A program made the translations under genes and the position numbers. Of a stretch of 64,000 bases of DNA, positions 26,568-38,122 are shown in pieces. The notes beneath the pieces are model-generated. The model did not search any database, was not told the DNA's origin, and worked only from the letters and a program-made list of their open reading frames with translations. Positions within the stretch are counted from its first letter, which is position 1. The number at the start of each line of letters is the position of its first letter. The DNA comes from Parasitella parasitica (lineage: Eukaryota; Mucoromycota; Mucoromycetes; Mucorales; Mucoraceae): NCBI GenBank assembly GCA_025201805.1, contig MU619266.1:32215-96214 (forward strand). Reading direction: 5' to 3'.

Positions 26568-27588
26568 ATGAAAAGAAGTAGAGAAAATCAAGCGGCTGCT
26601 CCCAACAAAAAGCAAACAACATTGCTTTCTATGTTCAAGCCTGTGGCGAACGCTTCTTCTACTGCAACTGGAACTAATGTTGAAGCTTTGAGGGTATCAA
26701 CAGGCACAGGCACAGGCACCAAGCAAAAGAACCCTAGCGATTTATTTAAAAACGTGGACCAAGAAACCTTGGATTTGCTTGATCTCGAGATCACTTCGCT
26801 AAACTATGGATGGCTCAAAGAACTTGCGCCTGAATTAACCAAGGCCTATTTCTTAAAGTTGAAAAAGTACCTGAAAGAAGAAATAGCAGCCAAGAAGACT
26901 ATATTCCCACCTTGTAAGTTAAACTCGTACTCTTGGATGAAACAATCAACTAACACATATAACGGGCAGTGAACCAGATTTACAGCTGGTCAAATTACAC
27001 ACCTCCCTCAAAAGTCAAGGTTGTCATTCTCGGTCAAGACCCTTATCATAATTTCAACCAAGCACATGGTCTGTGTTTCTCCGTTATCAAAGGGGTGAAA
27101 GTCCCACCATCGCTTGTCAACGTGTACAAAGCACTGCAGATCGACTATCCAGACTTCAAGATTCCAACACATGGCTATTTGGAAGAATGGGCCAAGCAAG
27201 GAGTTTTGCTGTTGAATACTAGTCTGAGTGTAGAGGCACATAAGGCGGGAAGTCATGCTAATCAGGGATGGGAGCAATTTACTGACGCCGTTATTAAGTA
27301 CCTCAATGAGAAGAGAGTAAACATTGTGTTCATGTTGTGGGGATCTCATGCGCAAAAGAAAGGTGCTCGTATTAACAAATCCGTAAGTTAAACAGAATGA
27401 AATGTCTTGAATGCATCATCTTAACGATCATTTCATAAATATAATAGAAGCATTGCGTTCTCTCCAGCGTTCATCCTTCACCGCTGTCTGCTCACCGAGG
27501 ATTTTTTGAATCCGGTCACTTTAAAAAGGCAAATGAATACCTAAAAGAGCATGGCCAAGACGAAATTAATTGGAATTGTTTAGTGTAA
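26568..27588 (+). CDS. UNG1: Uracil-DNA glycosylase, family 1
   Basis: UNG removes uracil from DNA as the first step of base excision repair, in the nucleus or mitochondria. Exons: 26568-26913, 26970-27382, 27448-27588, about 299 residues. The catalytic water-activating motif is [18 protein letters not shown], and the DNA-intercalation loop is [12 protein letters not shown]. The segment [16 protein letters not shown] and the histidine-bearing C terminus complete the family 1 fold. The first 60 or so residues are disordered and basic and include QTTLLSMF, a good match to a PCNA-interacting box (Q-x-x-L-x-x-aromatic), as in nuclear UNG of animals. This suggests a replication-linked nuclear form; mitochondrial targeting cannot be excluded. 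The 3' end converges on the RING gene with only 50 bases between stop codons. Confidence 0.95.
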
Positions 27589-27638
27589 TTGTATTATATA
27601 GTTGTAATAATCGTTGTAATAAACACACAAAAGAGGGG

Positions 27639-29107
27639 TCAAACGTCAACCATCACGTCTTTTCCTCTTGAATCTTGCTTGCACATTGGACATCTAAAAT
27701 TCAATGCTAGCCATTCATGCACACAGGCCTTATGAAAGTGATGTTTGCACCTAGTGTAAATGCTCATCAGAAGCTAGCCACAATCGACTGGGATTACACT
27801 TACCATAACCTGCATAAAACATCGCCATCTTCGTACGTTGATAGACAAATCACGCAAACTTGATCCTGGACGTCTGGTATTTCTAATATATCTAGGTCCT
27901 GCTCAATTTCTGATGGCGTATCAACCAAGCCTAAATATAGCCATAATTTATCAAATAGACCGGGCTTTTGTTTTTGATGTTGTCGCTGATGATGGTCTGA
28001 TTTACTAAGATCAATTGTAATTTGGGTATCGTTTAGTGTTGTTAGTGTTGTTAGTGTGGTTGAGGTAGTGGTAGTGGCAGTAGTGGCAGTAGTGGCAGTA
28101 GTGATAGTGGCAGTGGGATTTACGAGTTTAATATGATTTGATGTTTCTGTGGAGCCTATGATTGATTTGAATTGATAAACTGGAATTGCTGCTATTTCTT
28201 CAGCTGTGGCGCCACCCATGTAAACACCATCATCCACATGCAATAATCGCATGCCCACTAGTACACATGGCAAACAAAACATAACCGAAGTACATAAGAA
28301 GATGGGCACAGACAATATGAGGTATCCATATACAATCAATCCAAGCGACAAGTAATACAATGGCTGTGCTGTATCTGAGCATGTGGATGAAGAAAATAAC
28401 ATATAATTTCCAATGATAAACCATAAAACAGCAAACAAGTCCAAAGCTGATTTTGCTCTATCAATCCACGCTTTCAACAAGTTATCATCCAGCATATCTG
28501 GCTGCAGTCGTTGCGCTGTAGGTTGTGGTATTTGATGTGCTGGCGTCAAGAAAGCAGGATATTGATTTCGATTTGTAGATGTTGGCAAAATAGGAGGTGG
28601 AAATGAGACAGGTCTGTTGCGCTCGCTCATGGCGTATGCTTCGCTTAATTCAGCTCTTGCGCTAGATCGAGGAGATACAATAGTACTTGTCGGCCTGCGA
28701 CGAGGTGCTAAATGCAGATAAATAGTAATGGGGGCAGTTAAAACCAAACGTAAAATGTACACGGTAACAAACACTCTTAGAGGTTTATCGCAATACATTT
28801 CCCAAGAATAGAATAGCACAGCTATACTTGCAATGATCTGCATACCGACTAGTGTCATTGAGCATCCCAACAGTAACTTTGATTGTCTTGAACTTCTACG
28901 CCAATTCAGCACAAAATGAGTAAACCAGTGCGATCTTACTCTTCTTGATGTTGGTGCCGTACTTCTGGAAAAATTTACGGCATTTGAAGCGGAATTGGAC
29001 AATATCTGTGGCAAGGCAGGCCGTGTTGAGGAGGAGGACGAGGAAGCTGATGAAAATGATAGATTGGATGGCTGATGTCGATGACTTAAGCTGGTATTTG
29101 AAGGCAT
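27639..29107 (-). CDS. Multi-pass membrane RING-H2 protein, probable E3 ubiquitin ligase
   Basis: About 471 residues from two exons (29107-27804 and 27750-27639). The N-terminal 70 residues are serine-rich and disordered. Hydrophobic segments suggest four or five membrane spans: LLLGCSMTLVGMQIIASIAV, VFVTVYILRLVLTAPI, LFAVLWFIIGNYMLF, LSLGLIVYGYLILSVPIFL, then SVMFCLPCVLVG. A threonine-rich tract (many TT and TTT codons at 28040-28120) precedes the RING. The RING-H2 finger spans the intron: CVICLSTYEDGDVLC in exon 1 and WCKHHFHKACVHEW then CPMC in exon 2, giving a C3H2C3 pattern. By family knowledge such proteins recruit E2 enzymes to membrane substrates. Substrate and compartment are unknown. 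Confidence 0.88.
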
Positions 29108-30039
29108 TTAATCGCTATAACAAGAATTGGTTAGTACTCAGTTATTACAACACACCCTCAGAAAGACAAATTTACATGTATAGAGGTTATGTAGAATAGA
29201 TAGATTTCGAGTTAAACATGTATACTACACAAATAATAACAAAAAAGAATTATATATTATGTACAAAAAGGACCAATCTATGTCTGAAGACCCTTTTTTT
29301 TTAGTTTTACATATAACAATATATAAAATGAGAGAAAGAAAGAAAAAAAAAATACTAGAAGGGCTAGACAAAAAGGATTATAAGCATTTTATTGGCTCGG
29401 TCGCCTTTCCCTCTCTCCTCTCCACCATGTCAATATATGTTCGTATATGTGACACCAAAATGAATATATGAGCATGGATTTGTAAAATGTTGTTCTATTG
29501 CCTGACATTTTTCTTGCACTAATGTCGATCACCTAATAATAGTCAGTGATTCATTTGTTATATTTATTCTCTCTCAAATTTTGAAATCATCATTCAACTT
29601 ATCGTGACAATAGGCGGCTCATAGGAACCACAATCATTTCCTGGAATTTGGAATGAGATGTATTAAATGACATATTTTTATGCTATTACTATTCTCTATT
29701 CAGGAATTCCTATGGCCTATTTGGTATTCATCTAGAGATTTTGCATAAAATCCGTATGCTACTTGGCTTTTATAAAATATGTCTTAAGGTAAAATCGACT
29801 ACCCCTTTAACCAACTTTTTCATCTGGAGAAAACATTTATTTTTATGCGCCTGTGTTATGAAGCTTTTGATCCGCCTTACAAAAATAACACCATTTGCTA
29901 TTATAACGAATCAGAAAGAATGGTTCCATGTTATGGCGAAATCAAATGCGAAATGATAAGAAAGCATTTTTAACGAGATGCAGATGTAGCTTTTTATTGG
30001 TGTTAAAAAATGAACACCAGAAAGGGATTCTCACAATAA
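29108..30039. other. Intergenic region
   Basis: AT-rich spacer upstream of the RING gene (promoter side) and downstream of the cystatin-like gene. The short open frames here are Lys- and Ile-rich with no protein character. Nothing specific was identified. Confidence 0.5.
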
Positions 30040-30723
30040 TCAATCAATAAAATATTTGAGAGGTTCTTCAATAGGCCAAATAGCAGTTCTTTCTCCAGTT
30101 TTTGCGCTTTCTTCAGTAAGAATAGAATAGAAGTCAACCCTCTCGTTTTCAGGATCGTCATGATACTTGTGACATCTGTATAAAACATTCTTAGTTTGCT
30201 ATAATCATCCTCTGATAAATCAAGATTTACCTAACATGAATATACTTTTCTTCATCAATCTCAATCTTACCAAAGTAGTTGTAGCCATAAGAAACTTCTT
30301 CTACAGCATAATTTTTTAGTTTATAAAAATCAATCTTCTTCAAATCATCCATGACGTGAAAATCAGGATGAACGTTGTCTTCATGTTTAAGCTTGTATGG
30401 AAGCAAAATGGTCATTATCATGTTCTCGTCTCGCATTTTAATGATTAGCAAAAATTTTACCTCTTTGAGCTAATACAAAGTGACATCAATACCATGGACA
30501 ATGACCATGCCATTTCAACTCGAAACTTACTTTGTCGATAACTTTCTCTTTAACACAATGGAAGACCTACAAATAAAGATCGCGTTAAATACATACTATG
30601 TGTACAGTATCTTTGTTTTCTTCTCGCTCCGTTTCGCCTTTTAGAATAATAAAAACTTACAGCTTTTGCTTCGGGAGTGGGGTCCAGAACAGGCCCCATT
30701 TTATTGTGCTTAACATCAGACAT
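30040..30723 (-). CDS. Small cystatin/stefin-like protein
   Basis: I assemble four short exons on the minus strand: 30723-30661, 30566-30531, 30469-30231, 30175-30040. They join in phase to 157 residues. A further 69-nt in-phase stretch (GTAAAA to ACAAG) inside exon 3 could be an intron, giving 134 residues. The N terminus (MGPVLDPTPEAKA) and the core VSYGYNYFGKIEIDEEKYIH then VR resemble stefins, which read roughly VVAGTNYFIKV then an acidic turn then VHLRV. The stefin inhibitory QxVxG loop would correspond to EVSYG, so Gln and Val are not kept. There is no signal peptide, so it should be cytosolic. If the fold is right, cysteine-protease inhibition is possible but doubtful given the loop. 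The gene structure is well supported by splice borders; the family assignment is tentative. Confidence 0.5.
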
Positions 30724-33700
30724 TTGTTGTATTGGCGAGAAAAGAAAAAGTAGGTTGTAAAAGAAAAATGAAAAAAGTGATGAAGCGAATTACGTTTTAC
30801 CCAAAAGGCTTTGTAAACATGCTGTGCAACCATTTCGGACAAACTTCTAATTTTGTTTTTTGGTAAAACGTCAACTATTCCATATTATTATCGTCATTGG
30901 GTTACTACTTTGCCAAAATGCGCCAATATACTGCCTGAGTTCCACAATCTGCAGTCATCTGTATCTGATGGTGCTTATACATTAGTATGAGCTGTACCTT
31001 TTCCATCATATTACTGAGTGCACCATCAATACAGCTCTAGGATACCACCTTTCATCATAACAAGGAGAAACGGCGCAATGACGTGTAATAAAGTTTCCAA
31101 AGTAAACTCACGCCATGATATGTACAGCAGGTGCCGATTACTGTTGTACTATTATTTGTTTGTTTTCAAGTTTTTAAACTTTCAGGTAGGCCAAGAAGTA
31201 TACATTACAAAGCTTTGTCGGGGGCAATCATTAAATGTATTGCTGGCATTTGGTTAATTTTACATGTGACCCAAATGATGCGTCTACAAGTTATTTGACG
31301 TATATATCTAGTATCAATTTTATGTTTCGTTTTTATATTAACACAACCTATGCACCACGAAGCATTGCCCAGCACGTGCTGCCGCAGACCTGTTTCGCTT
31401 CACGAAGCAGAGATGTTCAATTTGATAATTGTGCCACACGCTTGATAATGGCAACCACTTCAGCAAATAAATATTTTTCTAGTGAGGATGTGATATCTTT
31501 ATTATTCTTATACTTCGCTACTGCTGTCTAAAGAAATAGTAATGTGTGGTTCATAACCTTTGCTAAAGATTACCACTTATCCAAAATTTGATATGTATAT
31601 CACTATATCTTGTTCCCGTCGCATGCCTGCACATAAACAGGTAGCTGCAAAGACACCAGCTTTCGTAGAAAAATTGCCTATAAATGCCTATAGCTTTAGG
31701 TAAAAAGAACAAACCAAGCCATGTTTTATATTTCACTGATACCGCCATGATCAGGGCTAACTAACGTTTACTTTATTTCCACTGGACAACATAAGTTATG
31801 GCTTATCTACAAAAGTCGTTACGTTTCGACCGAAATAATAGCATTTAAAAAAGAACTTTTACCCTCCAATGTACCAATTTGTTTTCTTGCCATGATGTGA
31901 TAGTTTCTGCCAATTCTCTTTTAAAACAAAAAATGCTTATTGCAATGGAATGGCGTCTGCAATGAAATGATACCTTTTCATTATCTAATCAAATTGAATT
32001 CTAGGATTCAAGCCTACAAAGAACACTCAAATGAAGATCCAGGCACAAAGAGTAAAACTAGATATAAAAAGTATCTGTACGCGAATGCACTCCTAATCAA
32101 AGTACAATCTATCACAACTTAGACGCTCTTTATATCAAGCGATACTTGATGCTCGATTATATGGTTCCAAAAAGCATCTGCTCATGAAAGTCGCGGTTGC
32201 ATTAATTCTAGATATAACAATAACAACGAATCCTTCAAACAAGGAATAGCTGTTGCAATCTTGACAAACATCCTGACTAAGATATCAAAACAAAGCATCG
32301 TACACTCGATCCTTTTGTCTAAACCTCGTGTTTCTTAATCTCAATTGTTATCATATGTGAGAGAATGTCAATAATAGACATTCTTCTTTGTACCTGTATA
32401 ATAAACATGCACTGATAATGTAGCTACTATTTTATAAATCATATAAATATAGCTCTCTTCAAGACTATATTATCTCTTGGAGATTCTTTTAATTCAAATA
32501 CAGTAATAAAATAGAAAGGCTATTGTTGCATCCATATAAAGGCTACATATAACGTAGTTAAAATGTATGTATCATGATATTCACAAATAAATAATAAGCT
32601 ACAAGTTATAACTAAACCTCTTCCAAGCATCTAGACTTATTCAAAGATTATAGCAAGATCAAAACGCTGGATGTCAGTGAGACACCTTGTACATATCTTC
32701 TTTTTATTGTAAAATAGAAAAAAAGTCTGTTCCTGGAAATGCTTTGACTTAATAATGTTATGTGGATAAACACTGATTAATGTTATGTCAAAATTAAACA
32801 GTAAAATGGATCTGCTGCCAAAGAATTACACGTTTATAAGAAATACGTCTTTTGGATGTATTCATATAATCCAACATTATGTGCTAGCGTCATAACATAC
32901 GACTGTAACTAAGGTTTACTATAAAGAGCATGCGGTGTAATCCTTGTTTTACCCACGCACATTGACTTTAGCCCCTTGATCTGGCCACTAGTTCTATAGC
33001 ATGTTGCTGATATAACAGATTAAGAATAAATAGAGAGCATACATTGTGTCAATAAAAGTCTTGATTACTTTTTATATAACATTTACAAAAAATTTCGCTG
33101 TATTCCATAACTCCTGTTTATTTTTTATAAAATCACCTAACATTATTGAGACCTTTTAAAATACTCAATGTCTCACGCTTGCACCTTATCCACCCATCAG
33201 TTCATTAAGATTTACTAGCATATAGACCGTCATATTTCCATGTAATAAGTGAGATCTTTACTACCTGATTAATTCACAACAGTTTCATTTTCTCATTGTG
33301 ATAAATCAGTATCGATGTTTTCATTGAAATCTAAAAAGTTATTAGTAAAAACCACAAATTCTATTAATAATCGCTGATAGACTTCGATAAAGAGCCAAAT
33401 AAAGCCTGTTTTATGTTCATCATGATCATCGCTATCTGAACATTTGATTTCCACTGGATGAAGTGTTTATTAAAAGCTAGATGCAAGAACAATTTTTATT
33501 TTCATATTAACAGACATTTGCAGACATTTGCAGACATTTGGTCGTAACTTCAGCTAAAGAAACCGTATACCCCAATAATCATATGATGAATTCAGATCTT
33601 TATAGAATCGATTTTTTATCAGATTCTCATAAATCACAACTCTAACTTTCATAATATAAACAAAAGAAACTATAAACGAAGTAAGTTTAATAAACATAAG

Positions 33701-35663
33701 AATAAACATATCCAATTTTATTTGTATCCTTTATTTCGTATTATGCTTAATCAATTTCCAAGCAAACATTACATTCTTAAAGTCTTGCCTATTTAAACGT
33801 TCGCTACTGAGCATATCGAGTGCAAGAAAGTGGACGCTCAGTTACGCTTGAACTCACTGGGGGTACCCTTTTTGATAATTGCTCGCTTGATTATGCTGAT
33901 CCAATCGGTATATACTCGTTTGATTGCCCCACTTGAGTAAAAAAAAAAACTGGAAAAATGCATGCTTGCTTGATTGAAGATTGGCTGTATTATCGGATTT
34001 TCAGATTTTCGGGCAATGTAAGCACCTCATAAACGATGCTTTACTATGTAATATTCTCACATTAGTATTTTTACTTGCTTACTGCCAAAATGGCTTGCTT
34101 GGTTGGTTTATTTGGAGGCTGTGGGGGAAAGAATACTGAAGTTTGGTTAAGGGCTTGTATTTGCTTGCGCTCGAGCATTTTGCATAAAATACTTAGGTTA
34201 AATTTGAAATCGCATTTGGGACAAATATTATTAATCATGCCACTACATCAATCCAAATAATACTATAACTTTTTCGATTGATTTGCCAATCTTATAAACT
34301 TATTGCAAAAGATTTAATACTTTCTCTGCCTATCATATTTTTAAAAACAAAACTCTACGTAGTTAGGTGATGAGGCACAAGTCAACAGAAATGGAGCTTA
34401 TTTCATCTTTATAGCAATGAACCTTATCAAAATGTATATCGTATATTTCTAGCATACGTAATTTTTTTAGTTGGATTATATCAGAGAAACAAAGTTAGCT
34501 GCTACTATATAGAATATGCCGTAACTACTGTTTTCACATTTTCAATGACAATGTGGTTTGTGTAGTAGCCACAACTGGCTTGTAGCATGACAAGGTACAC
34601 AAAGGTATAAATGTGATTTGTACTTGAAAGAGGCTGCTTTGCCAAGTTAAAATTTTTTTTAATTGAATTCTTTTTTGCGTGTAACCTGAAATACTATGCT
34701 GTAGCTTTAAGATTTTATAAAGCTTAACCTGACCATATGTACTTTTGACAATCAATAAAAAATGTCTCTACAAAAGAGAACCCTTCATCCCATTGCGCAT
34801 GTAAATACGGAAGAAACCACTATAGTATGTGTGAATTATGAACCGTTTTGTTTGAAAACATGCTTCAATGCATACATATCTTCTTATTGATCGCATGAAA
34901 ATGTATATCATACAATCTGGAGACGTCAATAATGAGAACTGCGATGCCTGATATGCAATAGCTGTATATATACATGAAAAACACAAATATACCTATCGAT
35001 TCAGTTGAGTAGCATATATATTATTTAGTTTATTCAGGGTGAAGGTAACACTTATTGCATATTCATGCATCTTAAGAAAAAGCTATGGAAGCTCTTTAAA
35101 GAAGAACAGCAACAAGATAAGCTTATTTATCTCCATCCTGTATACTATATGTATGATGTCCAAGTCTTTTTATGCATTGTGAATCTAAGCCAAAGTTGGG
35201 TATGGTTGGTAAGGAATGATCTGGAGTATAGTCTTTCATCCGAGAGGCATAAACAGCTTTAATTTTGGTTAGTTTGTCACATGAATGAGCTTGGGGCTGT
35301 CCATCTAGATTGAAGCTCAATATTACATTTCGTTTCACAATAATCAATAAAACAAAAAGATGTAAATCCCTGTCTTAGGAGCAGAGGCAAGGGATTCTTT
35401 CTTTTTTCGATCTGAAAATTAGATATTGATTGTTTTACATAAAACATACTCCTTGAAAATTATGTCTACACAATAAAGAAAAAGCTGTCGAAGACACTCA
35501 TAAAACCCTTTGATCATTTTCATTGGTTCTGTTCAACACTATCAATGTCTTAGCAACCTCCTTGATATGAGGACTCTTTTTTTGGTAAGTTTGCAAATAT
35601 AAACAACTGAGGCTAAACTAATCAATCGTAGCTTTCTTTTTCTTTCTTTCTTTTCTTTTTCCA
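30724..35663. other. Gene-poor AT-rich region of 4.9 kb
   Basis: I see no gene in this stretch. Open frames are short, isolated and biased to Ile, Tyr and Lys codons. There are no long direct or inverted repeats, apart from a three-unit tandem at 33511-33540. A slightly more GC-rich patch at 31340-31460 gives no recognisable peptide. No tRNA-like cloverleaf or transposon reading frame was found. The last 100 bases before 35664 are a C/T-rich tract typical of a promoter for the following gene. Confidence 0.55.
33511..33540. repeat. Three perfect tandem copies of CAGACATTTG
   Basis: The 10-base unit CAGACATTTG occurs three times without mismatch and then stops. It lies in non-coding sequence. 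It is too short to be a satellite and is most simply explained by replication slippage. Confidence 0.9.
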
Positions 35664-37822
35664 ATGTCTTTGGTTATTTCTGCTAATATTACAGAGGGGG
35701 CTGGCACCTTTCAAAATAATCTAGTTGAGGAAAAAAGGCATAGCAGATCACTTGACCTTGGACCAAACGCAAGAATGACGCTACATCAACGCTCGGCGTC
35801 AGTAAGCGATGGCATTGATTTTATCGCAGCATCAGAACAACCAATATCACCGTTGACAGCTACAGCTGCTGTACCAACATCACGAGGGGAAACTACCAGC
35901 AGTAGCTCTGTCTTTTCTTTGTACAAAAAGCTGAGCTCTCCTCGTCGCAATCGTAGTATTACTACTACGAGCAATACCAAGAGTTTTACTAGCAAATCAA
36001 GAGCTTCCATTGGTTCCGCTTTTTCAAGTTTTCTCCAGCCTAGTGTATTGACTATAACTTGCAGCGACATGGATAAAAAGAGCCGATTCAGCTCACCTGT
36101 AAACAATCCAGGTATGTAATTCAAATGACAAGAGTACTGCAATGCATATACTAAAAAATTCCAATTTAGATGCTGCTGTTGCAATGAGTCCCATAAACCA
36201 ATCTACCATTAAAGAAGAAGAACAAGTGGAAATCAAAAAGCCAAATCTGCTGGATCAGGCTGGCACTTCAAAGTAAGCATACGTTCGTTTTTCTTTACCT
36301 AAACCATTTAACCAAACAAATAAAAAGACGTTCTCTACCATCTAGTTTGCAACAAGAAATCAATCAGTTCTCCATTGATGGGTTTGCTCACAAATATTTC
36401 GCTACACACAAACGAGGGCTATTCAGAAGAACTGTGCCTATGACGGAACTCCTCTGTTGGACAAAGGATTCGATCAGACAGCCCTTACTAAACAACAGCA
36501 AATCTCTATTAAGCAAAGACGCATTGAAATGTTTCAAGACTTTGCAAATGTTGATGAATGATAGACCGCAGCCTCGCACGTTTGACTACATTGAAAACTT
36601 CCAATCACTGTTAAGTTGCGGTATCACAAAAGGACAAATGCGAGATGAAATCTATGTTCAAATCTGCAGGCAGTTGAACAAGAATCCCAACGAGTAAGCT
36701 CTGATTGATTTGCAAAACTTCGACGTACTCACATCACTGTTTTATTACAGCGAAAGTATCAGAAAAGGCTGGGAAATTCTTTGTGTTGTCAGTGTTACAT
36801 TCCCTCCCTCCAAAAATCTGGAAACCTATCTAAATCGCTTTGTGCAGCAACATTTTCATCAAGAAAAAAATCAGCTGGATGTGCTGAGCCAGTATGTTTC
36901 TGCAAAGCTAGTTCGTATCTGCAGTAGAGGTGCAAGAGGAAAAGTACTATCTGCAGCCGAAATTGAACGAGCCAAGGCAAGTATCTTTCATCGGACGTGT
37001 ATGTAAAAAAAGAAAAAAGGGCATTTTACTTATGTCTTCTACAGGAAGCCCCCTTTAAGCCTTCAGTATTCGGTGAATCATTAGATGCCATTATGGACTT
37101 ACAAAAAGATGACACAAAACTATTCATACCCAAAATTGTTACATTTTTAACACAATCAGTGCATGATTTGAACGGATCCACTTCAGAAGGTATTTTTCGT
37201 GTTCCTGGAGACGCCGATTCAGTGACTGAAATGGTAAGTAGGCTTGCTTTCTTTTACAGTTTTGTACAACCATCTAATTAAGCTGGCTTATAGCGTATCC
37301 GCATCGAAAACGGTAATTATGATTCAACTGGTATTGATGATCCTAATGTACCTGCTTCGCTCTTGAAATACTGGCTGCGTGACCTTGCTGAGCCTTTGAT
37401 ACCAACAGATCTGTATGATGATTGCATAAAATATGCCCATGACAAAGAAAAGGCAAACGATATTATTAATTCTTTACCCAACGTAAATCGACGAATTGCA
37501 TTATATATGATACGGTTTTTGCAGGTAAGAAAGCGTGTAGATTTGGCTTCAGATTTATGTATATCTGGTTACTGATCAACAAACAAATCAACAGGACTTC
37601 ACTGACCCTCAAGTCATTCAACACACACGAATGAATGTAGTTAATCTAGCCATGGTCTTTGCCCCTAATTTCTTGAGATGCCCCTCTGTTAATCTGACCA
37701 CCATTTTTGAAAATTCCAAATATGAGCAGCTGTTTCTCAAAACACTGATAACCAACTTGGATGTTGAAAAGCAATCTTGTGCCTATAGTGAACACGAAAT
37801 TATGGGTAGGATCAAGGAATAA
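35664..37822 (+). CDS. MyTH4-RhoGAP domain protein
   Basis: Predicted GTPase-activating protein for a Rho-family GTPase, about 590 residues. Exons: 35664-36111, 36170-36272, 36346-36693, 36751-36976, 37045-37233, 37294-37524, 37595-37822. The first 180 residues are Ser/Thr-rich and disordered. A MyTH4 domain follows: LLCWTKDSIRQPLL, LMNDRPQPRTFDYIENFQSL, MRDEIYVQICRQL, GWEILCVVSVTFPPS. The RhoGAP domain has the arginine finger in SEGIFRVPGDAD, the Lys/Arg helix SLLKYWLRDLAEPLIP and the conserved Asn in MNVVNLAMVFAPNF. This arrangement resembles the Vilse/ARHGAP39 family, which in animals also has WW domains; none is visible here. Intron 4 starts with GC (AAG|GCAAGT). The likely role is actin or polarity control through Rho or Cdc42, an inference from the domains. 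Confidence 0.92.
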
Positions 37823-38038
37823 CTCACATGTACGCTGTAAATAAAACTCTTATTGTTTTTGTTTTCAAACACCAAATACCGCAACCATGCATTAATGTCC
37901 TTGGCCGGCACTATATTGTACTTTTATATGTACACATTGATGATATACTTGGACAGTATTATAATACTGTTGTCCTACATCAATTTAGCACATTATTTTC
38001 TCGTTGGACAATTACAAGTAATACAATTGTGTAAATTA

Positions 38039-38066
38039 TATATACATATATATATATATATATATA
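38039..38066. repeat. TA microsatellite upstream of the surface-protein gene
   Basis: An uninterrupted or nearly uninterrupted run of TA dinucleotides lies about 60-80 bases before the start codon at 38123, in the region expected to hold the core promoter. Confidence 0.75.
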
Positions 38067-38122
38067 AACTAATTTTTCTCATCCAATGTAACTTTCAGAA
38101 GCTCTTCCCTCCTTATAATATA

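Noticed and set aside
31235..31531. 98-codon frame in the desert
   Set aside because: No recognisable motif, no promoter or intron context, and the composition is biased like the surrounding non-coding DNA.
33511..33540. CRISPR-like or satellite array
   Set aside because: Only three adjacent 10-base units with no spacers; this is slippage, and the genome is eukaryotic.
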